From contig JAQWNP010000017.1 in the NCBI GenBank assembly GCA_029268515.1, positions 1-64,000 on the forward strand: a DNA stretch of 64,000 nucleotides, given 5' to 3'. The translations under genes were made by a program, and so were the position numbers. The notes under the pieces are model-generated. The model was not told the origin of the DNA and searched no databases. It saw only the letters and a program-made list of their open reading frames with translations. Below are positions 43,116 to 52,284 of the stretch, piece by piece; position 1 is the first letter of the stretch; each line of letters begins with the position of its first letter. The stretch comes from Phycisphaerales bacterium (GTDB taxonomy: Bacteria > Planctomycetota > Phycisphaerae > Phycisphaerales > SM1A02).

Positions 43116-43231
43116 TGGAGGGGCTGCCTATTTTTGCTGATGCATCCTAGTTTGGGTGCCCAGTGGGGGCAATATGAGCGGTGAATTTATAGTCCAACGA
43201 AGATGTATCGCTCCAGCGTAAGATATAAGCC

Positions 43232-44200
43232 ATGAGTCGTTTCCTAATGCGCATTTTGACAGCGATCCAGTTGACGCGTCTGACCATCGCTTTTGGTGCA
43301 GTCAGCGATATTTGGTTCATTATTCTGCTCACGCGTGCTGAGCCTCGTTATACACACATTCACGTGCACAATCTGCCAATTGGCCTTTCGCTTCTAGCGG
43401 GTGCCGTATTGGCACTCGGCCTCTTCGCTCATGGGGCAGCGCTCAATGATCTTCTGGATCTTCAGCATGATTCAGCGTTCAGTCCCGATCGGCCGATTCC
43501 AGCGGGACGAATTCGAATTGGGCAGGCAGTGGTGATCACGATTGGTGCCTTGCTGATGGCATTTCTTGGTGCATCAATTCTTGGTGTCTGGGCTGTTGTA
43601 TTGACGCTGCTTATGGCTGCAGGCCTTCTGTTCTACAACACAGCGGGCAAATTTATACCCGCAGTGGGCTTTACAACGATTGGGCTTTTATACGTCGTAC
43701 ATATGCTCATTCCGAACCACGAACTCTCCTTTACGCTGCCTCTTTGGCTGATCATGACACATATCATGGCGATTTCGATGGCCGTGCATCTCTTAGAAGA
43801 GAAGAGACCGAGAATTACAACCCAGACGATCGTGATGACTTTGATTGCCTGGATCTTCTGGTCAGTGGTCATTATTGGGGCAGGGATCATGAGTCAAGGC
43901 TCACTCTGGCCTGTTGGTATTAGCCCTTGGGCTGTTGTATACCCGCTTGTAGCGGTGGCCGGTTTTCTGATCGTTGTGCAGTGGAAACTGAAATCAGTCA
44001 GTCCACGTGCTGGAGCAGAGAAGCTTCGACGCTATGGAGCTATGTGGCAAAGTCTTTATGCAGCAGCTTGGCTTCTGGCCTTGGGGATGGTTCCAGAGGC
44101 ACTGGGTATGGGCATTTTTGCACTGGTGGGATTTTGTGGGATGACCATGATTCGCGAGGCAGCTGGGCTCACTGGCAGGCCAGTCGAATTCAGAAGTTAG
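43232..44200 (+). CDS. UbiA-like prenyltransferase family membrane protein
   Basis: A 322-residue protein with about eight membrane helices. The first Asp-rich motif is NDLLDLQHD followed by FSPDRPIPAG, the usual UbiA block that binds Mg-diphosphate. A second Asp-rich motif is not evident: the corresponding loop reads HLLEEKRPRITT. So it may be a non-canonical or inactive member, or use acidic Glu residues. Candidate roles include quinone, tetraprenyl-lipid or heme-related prenyl transfer. The ATG is very close to a TATAAG element at 43222-43227, which could give a very short leader. Confidence 0.72.
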   Translation: MSRFLMRILTAIQLTRLTIAFGAVSDIWFIILLTRAEPRYTHIHVHNLPIGLSLLAGAVLALGLFAHGAALNDLLDLQHDSAFSPDRPIPAGRIRIGQAVVITIGALLMAFLGASILGVWAVVLTLLMAAGLLFYNTAGKFIPAVGFTTIGLLYVVHMLIPNHELSFTLPLWLIMTHIMAISMAVHLLEEKRPRITTQTIVMTLIAWIFWSVVIIGAGIMSQGSLWPVGISPWAVVYPLVAVAGFLIVVQWKLKSVSPRAGAEKLRRYGAMWQSLYAAAWLLALGMVPEALGMGIFALVGFCGMTMIREAAGLTGRPVEFRS

Positions 44201-44562
44201 CCCCGAGCCGCTCCATAGCGGGGTCCATTTGGCCGTCAAAAAGGCGATTAATGATTAGGAAAGACTCCAAAAAACGTATTGCTACTTAATATTTCTTGTC
44301 TCTGGCTTCGTACGAGGTAGCTTTGAGTAGATCGGCCCTGACGACCTCGCTACGGAGGAGAAGCGACGTTGCAGGGCCGGTTTATCTTTTGGACCGGCTG
44401 AGCAGGTCTAATTGCCCCCATAAAAAAAATGAGCGTATGAAGTGCGATTTTTGGCACTTGTGGCGTTTATGCAGCATAAAAGCGTCTCTTGGAGAAGAAT
44501 GTTGCCTCAAAGCCACATTGTCACTTAAGTGGCCCCTCGGTCATGACGATTCCGGGGGTGCT
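44201..44562 (+). other. Structured leader region with mutually exclusive stems
   Basis: About 360 bases between the UbiA-like gene and the kinase-like gene. A short hairpin (CCGCT/AGCGG, 44210-44223) follows the UbiA stop. At 44333-44340 CGGCCCTG pairs perfectly with CAGGGCCG at 44372-44379, enclosing TCGCT/AGCGA (44347-44351 with 44362-44366). The bases GCCGGT at 44376-44381 can instead pair with ACCGGC at 44393-44398, which would break the first stem. The in-frame reading upstream of 44563 is Cys-rich and does not look coding. Confidence 0.4.
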
Positions 44563-45360
44563 ATGAATAAAAATGATGCTCAACAACAACGTCCGATGGA
44601 TTTCAACACTCAATCAATGCCTTTTGAGGGTGCTTCAGGCACCTGGCCGAAAAGGTCCGAACCAATGAGTCAGAAGCAAGAGTTACCAGATCATGTCTGG
44701 GACTTACTCTTGTCTTCACACTCAGCGATTACAGATGCTCATGAACTGATTGATAGTCATTGTGACGAGCCTATTGAGGCAGTTGCCATTGGAGACACAG
44801 TTCTCAGTCATCTTGCGACGGCCCAAGCGGCAATTGAGCGTATTGCACTGACCTACAGTAGTGCGTTGAGTGAATCGAATGATGCTGCTGAATCCGAGCC
44901 AGCCATGACAGAGAATAGAGGCACCCGGCAGGAGATCGATGAACTCGTATCCAGTCTTCGGGAATCAGCCGAGCAACTCGATATTCAACTCGATATTCAG
45001 ATAGATCATCGTGCCTACGCAATGGAGGTCAATTCCATCAAGGAATTTCTTGGGCCTTCACTTCGACGAGCTGTTGAGCTCACGGCTCATGCGCCAACTG
45101 AACTCAGGCGTGTGGAATTAAGTGTTACATTTGCTGAGGCTCTTTGTGGTCGGGGAATGGTTGAGTTTCTAGTTGCTGATACGGGGCCACGAAGTGCTGA
45201 AATGGGAAGTAACTGGGGCGTTCAGTGGCATTCAGCTCAAACAGAGTTAGTGCGAGCAATCGGTGGGGTCTTCGAAGTCATACCCATTCCTGCAGATGGT
45301 GGCTCTGTCGTTCATATGCAGATACCGATGCGCCAGCCTAATCAGCAGCTGGCAGCTTAA
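44563..45360 (+). CDS. Histidine-kinase-like ATPase-domain protein (degenerate)
   Basis: A 265-residue protein. A flexible N-terminus leads into a helical region (HVWDLLLSSHSAITDAHEL to AAQAAIERIALTYSS-like helices), then a segment that looks like a GHKL ATPase domain. FLGPSLRRAVELTAHAPTEL sits where the N-box would be, VEFLVADTGPRSAEMGSN resembles the G1 box, and IGGVFEVIPIPADGGSVVHM the G3 and final strand. No phosphorylatable His in an H-box and no clean N-box are visible. The start at 44563 is used with a GGGGGTG stretch upstream. A response-regulator gene follows 9 bases later, so it probably serves as its partner. It may regulate without kinase activity. Confidence 0.6.
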   Translation: MNKNDAQQQRPMDFNTQSMPFEGASGTWPKRSEPMSQKQELPDHVWDLLLSSHSAITDAHELIDSHCDEPIEAVAIGDTVLSHLATAQAAIERIALTYSSALSESNDAAESEPAMTENRGTRQEIDELVSSLRESAEQLDIQLDIQIDHRAYAMEVNSIKEFLGPSLRRAVELTAHAPTELRRVELSVTFAEALCGRGMVEFLVADTGPRSAEMGSNWGVQWHSAQTELVRAIGGVFEVIPIPADGGSVVHMQIPMRQPNQQLAA

Positions 45361-45369
45361 GGGAACATC

Positions 45370-46806
45370 ATGGGACGGATTCTTGTTGTTGATCAAGATG
45401 TGGTCGTTGTTGAGGCTTTGGCCCAACAAGTACGCGATCTGGGCTATGAGGTAGAGGCACGAACCTCAGGTGAGGCTGCTCTCGTCATATTACATGAGGC
45501 TGCAACAGCCAAAAGCCCATTTCAGGTAGTCATCACAGATCTGGCTATGCCGGGACTCTCTGGTCAGGCGCTGATCCATCGTATTGCTGAAGATCACTCA
45601 GATGTTGTTGTTGTTGCTGTTACAAGCTTCGGAACGATCGAAGAAGCTGTTGCCATCATGCACGCGGGGGCGATCGACTATCTGACCAAGCCAGTTCAAA
45701 AGCGGAACCTTGAGTGCACGATTGAGCGAGCCTTGCGTCGCCAGGCACTTCAGTGTGTGCAATCGAACAGTCGTTCAGGAACAGCAGGTCTCAGTAGTGG
45801 GTCCTCTGGTCTTGATTCAGTGATCAGCGGCGATCCGCGTATGCAGGATGTCTACAGCACAATTGTTGCCGTCGCAGATAGTCCGACGACCGTTTTAATG
45901 ACGGGTGAATCTGGCACAGGTAAGTCACTCTTAGCACGATGTATTCATACGAATTCGGATCGTAAGGACGCGCCATTTGTAGAGGTTTCTTGTGGGTCAA
46001 TTCCAGAGACACTCCTGGAATCTGAGCTCTTTGGTCATGTGAAAGGTGCCTTTACAGGCGCCCATGCAGATAAAGTCGGGCGTTTTTGTGCCGCTGATGG
46101 CGGTACGATTTTTCTTGATGAAATCAACTCGGCCTCACCTGGCATGCAGCTCAAACTTCTGCGTGTCTTGCAAGAACGGCAGTTTGAGCCCGTCGGAACC
46201 AGTGAGTCTGTTTCTGTTGATGTTCGGATTGTCTTGGCAAGTAATCAGCCACTCGAACAACTTGTTGCAGAAGGTACGTTTCGACAAGATTTGTACTACC
46301 GCATCAATGTGGTGAGTGTTGAGCTTCCGCCACTTCGCGATCGTTTGGCAGATGTTGTCCCATTAGTCGAGCACTTTGTTCAAGAAAAGGCAACGATGCT
46401 TAAGCGACAGGTGCTCGGGTTTACTGATGATGCAATGGAACTCCTGCTTAAATATAATTATCCCGGCAACGTTCGAGAGCTTGCCAATATTGTTGAGCGA
46501 GCCATCGTGTTAAGTGAAGATCGGCGCATCAGTGCCCGTAGTTTGCCCCCGGCAATCAAAGAGCAGAACGGCTTGCTTTCTGCAATGGTTCTACCGCAGG
46601 GTCTTGAGGGTGAGCAAGCAGCTGATCAGGAGGTGAAGCCACTTCGCATCGCCTTAGAGGGACCTGAGCGTCAGATCATTCGGCAGGCGCTTGAAACCAA
46701 TGACTGGAATCGACAGCAGACGGCAGATCAATTGCAGATCAATCGTACGACGCTGTATAAGAAAATTCGCTATTACGGATTAGACAAGCTCGCCCGTACT
46801 GCGTGA
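45370..46806 (+). CDS. NtrC-family sigma-54-dependent response regulator
   Basis: A 478-residue transcription activator. The receiver domain (1-120) has Asp57 in ITDLAMPG and Lys107; a linker of Ser/Gly (134-148) follows. The AAA+ domain has Walker A GESGTGKS at 179-186 and the sigma-54 contact loop GAFTGA at 226-231, with DEINSA as Walker B. A Fis-type helix-turn-helix (WNRQQTADQLQINRTTLYKK) ends the protein. It should activate sigma-54 promoters when phosphorylated. The neighbouring kinase-like protein is the likely partner. Its 3' end overlaps the convergent ftsI gene by 34 bases. Confidence 0.93.
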   Translation: MGRILVVDQDVVVVEALAQQVRDLGYEVEARTSGEAALVILHEAATAKSPFQVVITDLAMPGLSGQALIHRIAEDHSDVVVVAVTSFGTIEEAVAIMHAGAIDYLTKPVQKRNLECTIERALRRQALQCVQSNSRSGTAGLSSGSSGLDSVISGDPRMQDVYSTIVAVADSPTTVLMTGESGTGKSLLARCIHTNSDRKDAPFVEVSCGSIPETLLESELFGHVKGAFTGAHADKVGRFCAADGGTIFLDEINSASPGMQLKLLRVLQERQFEPVGTSESVSVDVRIVLASNQPLEQLVAEGTFRQDLYYRINVVSVELPPLRDRLADVVPLVEHFVQEKATMLKRQVLGFTDDAMELLLKYNYPGNVRELANIVERAIVLSEDRRISARSLPPAIKEQNGLLSAMVLPQGLEGEQAADQEVKPLRIALEGPERQIIRQALETNDWNRQQTADQLQINRTTLYKKIRYYGLDKLARTA

Positions 46807-48551
46807 GCAGTCACGTTTGATTTATCTTGTTCTGCTGCATGAGGCTGATCGGGTAGGACGCCCAAGTAAGACAGTGCATGATCGAGCACATCCCTGACAA
46901 CCGGTCCAGCGACAGTGCCGCCATAGTATCCCTTACTGCGCTGTGGATCATCGATGACACAGATGGCAACGAGCCGTGGGTTTGATGCGGGCGCGCCTGC
47001 AATGAAGCTAGATACATAGCGATCTTCAAAGTAGCCGCCACCTTTTGGTTTAGGTAGTTGTGCGGTGCCAGACTTTCCGAAGAGTCGATAGCTTTCTGAA
47101 ACTGCTCGGCGACCAGTGCCCTCGGTCATGACACGTTCGAGCACTTGGCGTGTTTCCAATGCCGCCCAGGCCGGAATCGCACGATCAAGCATTCCCGCTT
47201 CACTTTCTTTTGACGGCGTCAAGCGTAATTGAGGCATGGTGCCGTCACGAGCAATAGCCATAAAGGCACGCACCATTTGCACAGGCGTGACGGCAATTTC
47301 ATGGCCCATTGCAACAGATACTTGCGTGTATTGATTCCAATTTTTCTGCTTGGTGATCAGGCCAGCAGATTCGCCTGAGAAGCCACAGCGTGTAACGCGT
47401 CCAAATCCAAATCGTGCAACTGTTCCCTGCATTTCTTTAAAAGTCATGCGTTGAGCAACAATTGCCATGCCGCTATTCATTGACTTGATGAGTACCTTCG
47501 TCCAGTTTGCTGGACCGTAGTAATGTGCGTCACGAATAAGTCGGCCAGTGTCTGTTCGATAACCAGTACTGGTGGGTGTTTTGAGCATCTCCTTTGGATC
47601 GGCGCGTCCAAGTGATGTGGCGGTAGCCCAAACAAATGGTTTGAAAGTCGACCCAGGCTCATAGGGATCGGTGACGCAGCGGTTGCGCATCAATGCTGGA
47701 TGAACGGCCTTTTCACGTTGGATGTCTTTGCGATGTTCGGGAGGGTTTAGGACGGCATAGGAGGCCAGAATATCTCCTGTGGTGCAGTCAGCAAGAACAA
47801 TTCGGCCACCAGCAGCAGCGCGATTACGTACTTCCTCTTCGAGTCTATTTTGGGCAAACTGCTGTAGGACCAGATCAATAGTGATCTGGATGTCTTCGCC
47901 ATCGCTGCTTGGGCTATACCCATTGGGTTCTATCCATAAGGCTCGACGTCTGGCATCACGTAGATATGTAAGCTTGCCGTTCGCGCCTGCAAGCTGCTTT
48001 TGAAATTTGTATTCAGCGCCACTGAGCCCAGTGTGTTCGGTTCCCACTAATCCGACTAAGGAGGCACCAAGTGGACCGTTGGGCTGTTGGCGGACCTGTC
48101 TCATTTCTAAGCCAACACCGGGCATATTTTCGGCTCGGATGGCATCAACTTGCCAGTCATCTAAGAGAGGAGAGATGACGACATAGCGTTTGTGTAGAGA
48201 CGGTTGAATGCGGCGGTCAATGCCAATGGGATCAATTTCAAGCAACAGGCCGAGATCGACGGCAATTGTATTTGGATCAGTAAGCAATTGAGGGTCAATG
48301 AACAGACGGTAGCCGACCGTGGAAGTTGAGATGATTCGGCCATGGCGGTCAATCAAATCACCACGACGAGCCATCTCAGTTCGGGAGGACATTGGTGAGC
48401 CAACGACTGATGCCAGTTTGGCGTTGGGTGCAATTTTGAGTTGTACAACCCGAGCAAATACAGTGACGAGCACCAGAATTAAGAGCAGTGGCGCCAAACG
48501 AAAAAAGGTACTGGTTCGAACGGCGGACCGCTTTAGGGCGTCATCCACCAT
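46773..48551 (-). CDS. ftsI: Septal peptidoglycan transpeptidase FtsI (class B PBP)
   Basis: A 592-residue protein: membrane helix at about 16-36 (FFRLAPLLLILVLVTVFARV), PBP dimerisation region, then the transpeptidase domain with S301-x-x-K304 (EPGSTFKPF), S357-M-N359 and K493-S-G495 (FGKSGTAQLP). All three active-site motifs are present. It crosslinks septal peptidoglycan. Presence of this gene implies a peptidoglycan wall in this organism. It overlaps ftsL by 11 bases and the convergent activator gene by 34. Confidence 0.92.
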   Translation of the reverse strand: MVDDALKRSAVRTSTFFRLAPLLLILVLVTVFARVVQLKIAPNAKLASVVGSPMSSRTEMARRGDLIDRHGRIISTSTVGYRLFIDPQLLTDPNTIAVDLGLLLEIDPIGIDRRIQPSLHKRYVVISPLLDDWQVDAIRAENMPGVGLEMRQVRQQPNGPLGASLVGLVGTEHTGLSGAEYKFQKQLAGANGKLTYLRDARRRALWIEPNGYSPSSDGEDIQITIDLVLQQFAQNRLEEEVRNRAAAGGRIVLADCTTGDILASYAVLNPPEHRKDIQREKAVHPALMRNRCVTDPYEPGSTFKPFVWATATSLGRADPKEMLKTPTSTGYRTDTGRLIRDAHYYGPANWTKVLIKSMNSGMAIVAQRMTFKEMQGTVARFGFGRVTRCGFSGESAGLITKQKNWNQYTQVSVAMGHEIAVTPVQMVRAFMAIARDGTMPQLRLTPSKESEAGMLDRAIPAWAALETRQVLERVMTEGTGRRAVSESYRLFGKSGTAQLPKPKGGGYFEDRYVSSFIAGAPASNPRLVAICVIDDPQRSKGYYGGTVAGPVVRDVLDHALSYLGVLPDQPHAAEQDKSNVTAHAVRASLSNP

Positions 48552-48888
48552 GGCTCAACTCTTCATTCAGCGATAGTGCTTCTGGGATTGCCAGGGGTTT
48601 AGGAAGCTGGTGTTCCAGATTTTGCTGACCTTGGTCTGAATACCTTTGAGGGGTTGTCAAATCAACCCACTGATTTGGTGTCAGTGCTCGGAGTTTCTCA
48701 ATGACACTCGGTCGACAGGCATTGGCGATTTCATTTCGAAGGGACCAGGCTGCATGGCGTTGCTGCTGAATGCGATGATGCAGCTGTGTGATGTCATGGA
48801 CGGTATCAATCTGCGCTTGCCGTGTGAGCAACAATGCAAGGGCAGTTAATCCTGCAATGATGATTAAGGTCAGTAGTTTAGCAAACAC
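48541..48888 (-). CDS. ftsL: FtsL-like divisome protein
   Basis: A 115-residue protein with an N-terminal membrane helix (LLTLIIIAGLTALALLLTRQ) and a coiled coil (VHDITQLHHRIQQQRHAAWS, LRNEIAN) before a Pro-rich tail. The position between rsmH and ftsI, the short length and the topology match FtsL, whose sequence is poorly conserved. The start codon is GTG 48888 with GGGAG 8 bases upstream. The 11-base overlap with ftsI suggests coupling. Confidence 0.7.
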   Translation of the reverse strand: MFAKLLTLIIIAGLTALALLLTRQAQIDTVHDITQLHHRIQQQRHAAWSLRNEIANACRPSVIEKLRALTPNQWVDLTTPQRYSDQGQQNLEHQLPKPLAIPEALSLNEELSHGG

Positions 48889-48921
48889 AACCGGCGCTCC
48901 CGAGCGAGTCTTTACGGCGAA

Positions 48922-49725
48922 CTAGTGAGCAGTGGGGTACCGCAATACCATCCCGACACGGAGTTGATCTGGATTAGAGATCGTTGCCTGATTGATCTTT
49001 AGGAAGGCATCCATGTGAGAGACAGAGCCCATCAACTTCTGTGTGAGTTCTGAAAATGTGTCTCCAGGTACGACTTTATAGGTGGCATACCCGTTTTTTT
49101 GCCCTGCATTGGACGTAGAGACTGGTGTACGTGGTTTTTGTGTGGCTGCAACTATCACTGTTTCACCTAAAACAACTGACGCCTTGGGAAGGCGAAGTCG
49201 ATGGTTGAGGCGGAGTTGATTGGCATTGCTCAGGCCGTTGTAGCGAGCCACTGTTTTGACCATATTGGTGTCGCCATAGTGAGCGCGACAAATACTTGTG
49301 AGTGAATCACCACTTTGTACCTGATAGAAATCAAAGTCAGCCGAAGTCGCTATTGCATTTGTTGAGGAAGCTGTTCGAGCTAATTGCTGTAGATTCGGAG
49401 TGCGAAGCTGGCGTGGATTCGTCGGCTCAGTGACATTTGAGGCCAATCTCACTGCCGATGTGCTGGTCACAGTTGGGTTCGAAGCTGATGCAACTGGGGC
49501 AGGAGCGGTTGCCTCTATTTGTGTGAGGTTGACTGCGGCAGGGTAGACCTCGATCAGGTCGGGCGTCCGTTGTCTCTGGTTGTTCTGAGAGAGACCATCG
49601 GTGGTTGTACTGAGATCAGCGGTGGCCAATCGTGCAGTTGTTGAGAAGTGGTCTGAGATCAGGATTCCGACAATAAGAATAAGTCCAAATCCAACGACAA
49701 GAGCCAGTTTATGTTCCCGGGTCAT
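48922..49725 (-). CDS. Membrane-anchored protein with two LysM domains
   Basis: A 267-residue protein: a single N-terminal membrane helix (LALVVGFGLILIVGILIS), a Thr/Ala/Asn-rich linker, then a LysM domain at about 135-182 (FYQVQSGDSLTSICRAHYGD, LRLNHRLRLP). A second LysM domain is at about 215-265 (YKVVPGDTFSELTQKLMGSV, LRVGMVLRYP). LysM domains bind peptidoglycan glycan. It lies between rsmH and ftsL, an unusual insertion in this cell-division cluster, so it may belong to division or wall assembly. The division partner is not known. Confidence 0.82.
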   Translation of the reverse strand: MTREHKLALVVGFGLILIVGILISDHFSTTARLATADLSTTTDGLSQNNQRQRTPDLIEVYPAAVNLTQIEATAPAPVASASNPTVTSTSAVRLASNVTEPTNPRQLRTPNLQQLARTASSTNAIATSADFDFYQVQSGDSLTSICRAHYGDTNMVKTVARYNGLSNANQLRLNHRLRLPKASVVLGETVIVAATQKPRTPVSTSNAGQKNGYATYKVVPGDTFSELTQKLMGSVSHMDAFLKINQATISNPDQLRVGMVLRYPTAH

Positions 49726-49878
49726 GATGCGCAGCGTCCCTGCTTGCTTGACTGGGCCGTGCGCATCTCCGAAGCGCCAGAGCCAGAGGCCAGATCAATC
49801 TCAAAATACAAGCGGTGCATCTTGAGTTGGAGGAGTCAGTCCGTTGACAACCTCCGTTGAGTTCCTCACGATCAGGCT

Positions 49879-50805
49879 TTATTTGCGAAGGCGAATGACG
49901 CGTAATTTCGCAGAGCGTGATCGTGGATTCTCTTGTTGTTCATCCGTTTCTGGACGAATTACCCCTTTCGTGACGTGGTCAGCCAGATTTCGGCGAACCA
50001 GATCGTTAAAGGTGCGCTTGACTGGGCGGTCTTCAAGGCTGTGAAAGGCAATCATGCCTATTCGTGCGCCCGGATTCAGCCAGCCACCTTGGTTTGTCTG
50101 CTCTGCCCCCTGGACAATATCGTCCATAAGACCGTGAAGAGCAGCCAGTTCGTCGTTCACAGCAATTCGGAAGGCCATGAACGTCCTTGTGGCGGGGTTG
50201 ATCCGGGATTGTGCTGCACGTCGCCCATAAACTTCCCGTACCAGTTGCGCAAGCGCACCAGTGGAGAGAATCGGCTTCTGGCCCCGATTCTGTGTAAGTT
50301 TTCGAGCGATCTTCCCAGCAAGGGGTTCTTGGCCATATTGCTGGATCAAGCTGGTCAGCTCCGATTCGGGCAATGTCGCAATGAGATCGGCCGCTGTAGG
50401 GCCTGAGGAGGGGTCAAACCGCATATCCAGGGGGCCATCTTTGGAGAAACTAAAGCCCCGCTCAGCAGTATCGATCTGGACAGAGTTGGTGCCAAGGTCA
50501 GCCAGGAGCAGATCCAGTCGGATATTTCGATCTTTGATTTCACGGCAGGCACCGGCAAAGTTCTCATGGATGGCAGTGACCGGTAGCCCCTGCTGGAGAA
50601 GTCGGCCAATGGTGGCGTCGAGACGTGTGCCATCACGATCAAAGGCAAAAAGATGGCCAGACTCTAGACCTCTGAGCCTCTGTGCAATGGCAGCGCTGTG
50701 CCCGCCTTCACCAAAGGTGCAATCAAGACCAATCTCGCCCGGTTGTGGGTTGAGCAGTTCAAGAGTCTCATTGAGTAAGACGGGTTTGTGGGCTGGTTCA
50801 TTCAT
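49879..50805 (-). CDS. rsmH: 16S rRNA (cytosine-1402-N4)-methyltransferase RsmH (MraW)
   Basis: A 308-residue methyltransferase. HKPVLLNETLELLNPQPGEI, LDCTFGEGGHSAAIAQRL, LADLGTNSVQID and FSFSKDGPLDMRFDP are diagnostic for the MraW family. The SAM motif is LDCTFGEGGHS. The ATG at 50805 is preferred over a TTG at 50832. In most bacteria rsmH opens the dcw cluster after mraZ; here mraZ is absent and sucB lies next to it. Confidence 0.95.
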   Translation of the reverse strand: MNEPAHKPVLLNETLELLNPQPGEIGLDCTFGEGGHSAAIAQRLRGLESGHLFAFDRDGTRLDATIGRLLQQGLPVTAIHENFAGACREIKDRNIRLDLLLADLGTNSVQIDTAERGFSFSKDGPLDMRFDPSSGPTAADLIATLPESELTSLIQQYGQEPLAGKIARKLTQNRGQKPILSTGALAQLVREVYGRRAAQSRINPATRTFMAFRIAVNDELAALHGLMDDIVQGAEQTNQGGWLNPGARIGMIAFHSLEDRPVKRTFNDLVRRNLADHVTKGVIRPETDEQQENPRSRSAKLRVIRLRK

Positions 50806-50889
50806 AGCGCGATACGCACGAGCAGGGCGCAAGATTCTGTCTTTATCAATCTCTGCCCTAATCAGGATAGTCTCAGGAGTGGCTTTGTT

Positions 50890-52215
50890 TCAGAGCCCAA
50901 GGAGCATGCGCTCTGGGTTCTCAATGCAGTTCTTGATATGGATCAGGAAGCCGACGGCTTCAGCGCCATCGATCATGCGATGGTCGTAGCTCAGCGCCAC
51001 ATACATCATTGGTTTGAGTGCCACACCACTATCAGCCGTCGTGTCCTCTACAGGCCGCTTCATAATTTTATGTAAGCCAAGGATGCCTGACTGTGGTGGA
51101 TTGAGTATCGGTGTTGACATCAATGATCCGTAGACGCCACCGTTGGAAATGGTGAAAGTGCCACCGGTCATATCTTCAACGGTGAGCTTACCTTCGCGAG
51201 CTCGAGCAGCCATGTTTGCAATGGACATTTCCAGTTCTGCGAAATCCATGGTCTCTGCATTACGAATGATCGGGACCACAAGTCCTTTGTCAGTGCCTAC
51301 TGCAACAGAAAGGTCAGCGTAGTCGTGATATTCAATCTCCTGGCCAACGATGTATGCGTTGACCCGGGGATAAGCCTGAAGTGCGGAGACGCAGGCCTTG
51401 CAGAAGAATGACATGAACCCCAGTTTGACGCCATATCGTTCTATGAAGCTGTCTTTGTGCTCACTTCGAAGCCGCATCACCTGGCTCATATCAATCTCAT
51501 TGAAGGTCGTGAGCATGGCCGTTGTCTGTTGGGCAGACACGAGGCGCTCAGCAACGCGCTGACGGAGTTTGCTCATCCGTTCCCGTCGAGCGCCACGCGT
51601 GGCATTGGCCACTAATGGGGCGTCTGAAGCGGGTGCTTGTTGCGGCACGGGTTGGACTGGTGCTGCTACCACAGGTGGCTGTCGAGTTTCTGCAGCCATC
51701 ACATCTGCCTTGGTAATTCGTCCCGAGGGGCCTGTGCCATGTACTTCAGCGAGTGATACACCGGAAGCTTCGGCAACTTTTCGAGCCAAAGGCGTGGGGA
51801 CAGGATCAGTACGTCGAGCGAAGGTCGCTTCCGCTGGCTGAGCAGCTGGTGGTGCTGCCGCTGGCTGAGCAGGTGGTGCCGGGACAGCAGCGGTTGCTTG
51901 CTCAACAACAGCTGCAGGCTCTGAAGTTGGCGCTACCGTTGGCGGAAGTTCTTCAACTGGGGGCGTGGCGGTCGGTTGGGCTGCGGAATCAATCGAGCCA
52001 ATGGTGTCACCGACTTTCATCTCCGTGCCCTCTGGCACCGAGATGGACAATTGCCCGCTACTGGCCGCAGGTAGTTCTTGTGTTACTTTATCTGACTCAA
52101 TTTCAACAAGCATTTCATCTTGTTGTACGAAGTCACCATTGCTCTTTAGCCAACGTCCGACAGTGACTTCAACAATTGACTCACCAAGACTTGGAATGAC
52201 AATGTTGTTGGCCAT
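50890..52215 (-). CDS. sucB: 2-oxoglutarate dehydrogenase E2, dihydrolipoamide succinyltransferase
   Basis: A 441-residue E2. The lipoyl Lys is in VEIESDKVTQELPA, followed by a Pro/Ala-rich linker. An E1/E3-binding domain (TPLARKVAEASGVSLAEVHG) and the catalytic domain with DHRMIDGAEAV complete it. The closing NCIENPERMLLGL is characteristic of succinyltransferases (TCA cycle). It follows sucA by 69 bases on the minus strand. The E3 subunit is not in the window. Confidence 0.94.
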   Translation of the reverse strand: MANNIVIPSLGESIVEVTVGRWLKSNGDFVQQDEMLVEIESDKVTQELPAASSGQLSISVPEGTEMKVGDTIGSIDSAAQPTATPPVEELPPTVAPTSEPAAVVEQATAAVPAPPAQPAAAPPAAQPAEATFARRTDPVPTPLARKVAEASGVSLAEVHGTGPSGRITKADVMAAETRQPPVVAAPVQPVPQQAPASDAPLVANATRGARRERMSKLRQRVAERLVSAQQTTAMLTTFNEIDMSQVMRLRSEHKDSFIERYGVKLGFMSFFCKACVSALQAYPRVNAYIVGQEIEYHDYADLSVAVGTDKGLVVPIIRNAETMDFAELEMSIANMAARAREGKLTVEDMTGGTFTISNGGVYGSLMSTPILNPPQSGILGLHKIMKRPVEDTTADSGVALKPMMYVALSYDHRMIDGAEAVGFLIHIKNCIENPERMLLGL

Positions 52216-52284
52216 AGGTGGTTACCCGAATTACGAACTTGGTTTCTTATTAGGGAGCGTTATTGTAACTAATCTCACAAAGGA

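Noticed and set aside
44453-44476. Sigma-54 promoter upstream of the NtrC-type operon
   Set aside because: TGGCAC is present but the spacing and the -12 element TTGC are missing.
44296-44562. Upstream extension of the kinase-like gene
   Set aside because: The extra 89 residues are rich in Cys and rare residues and overlap a likely structured leader; an ATG at 44563 gives a sensible protein.
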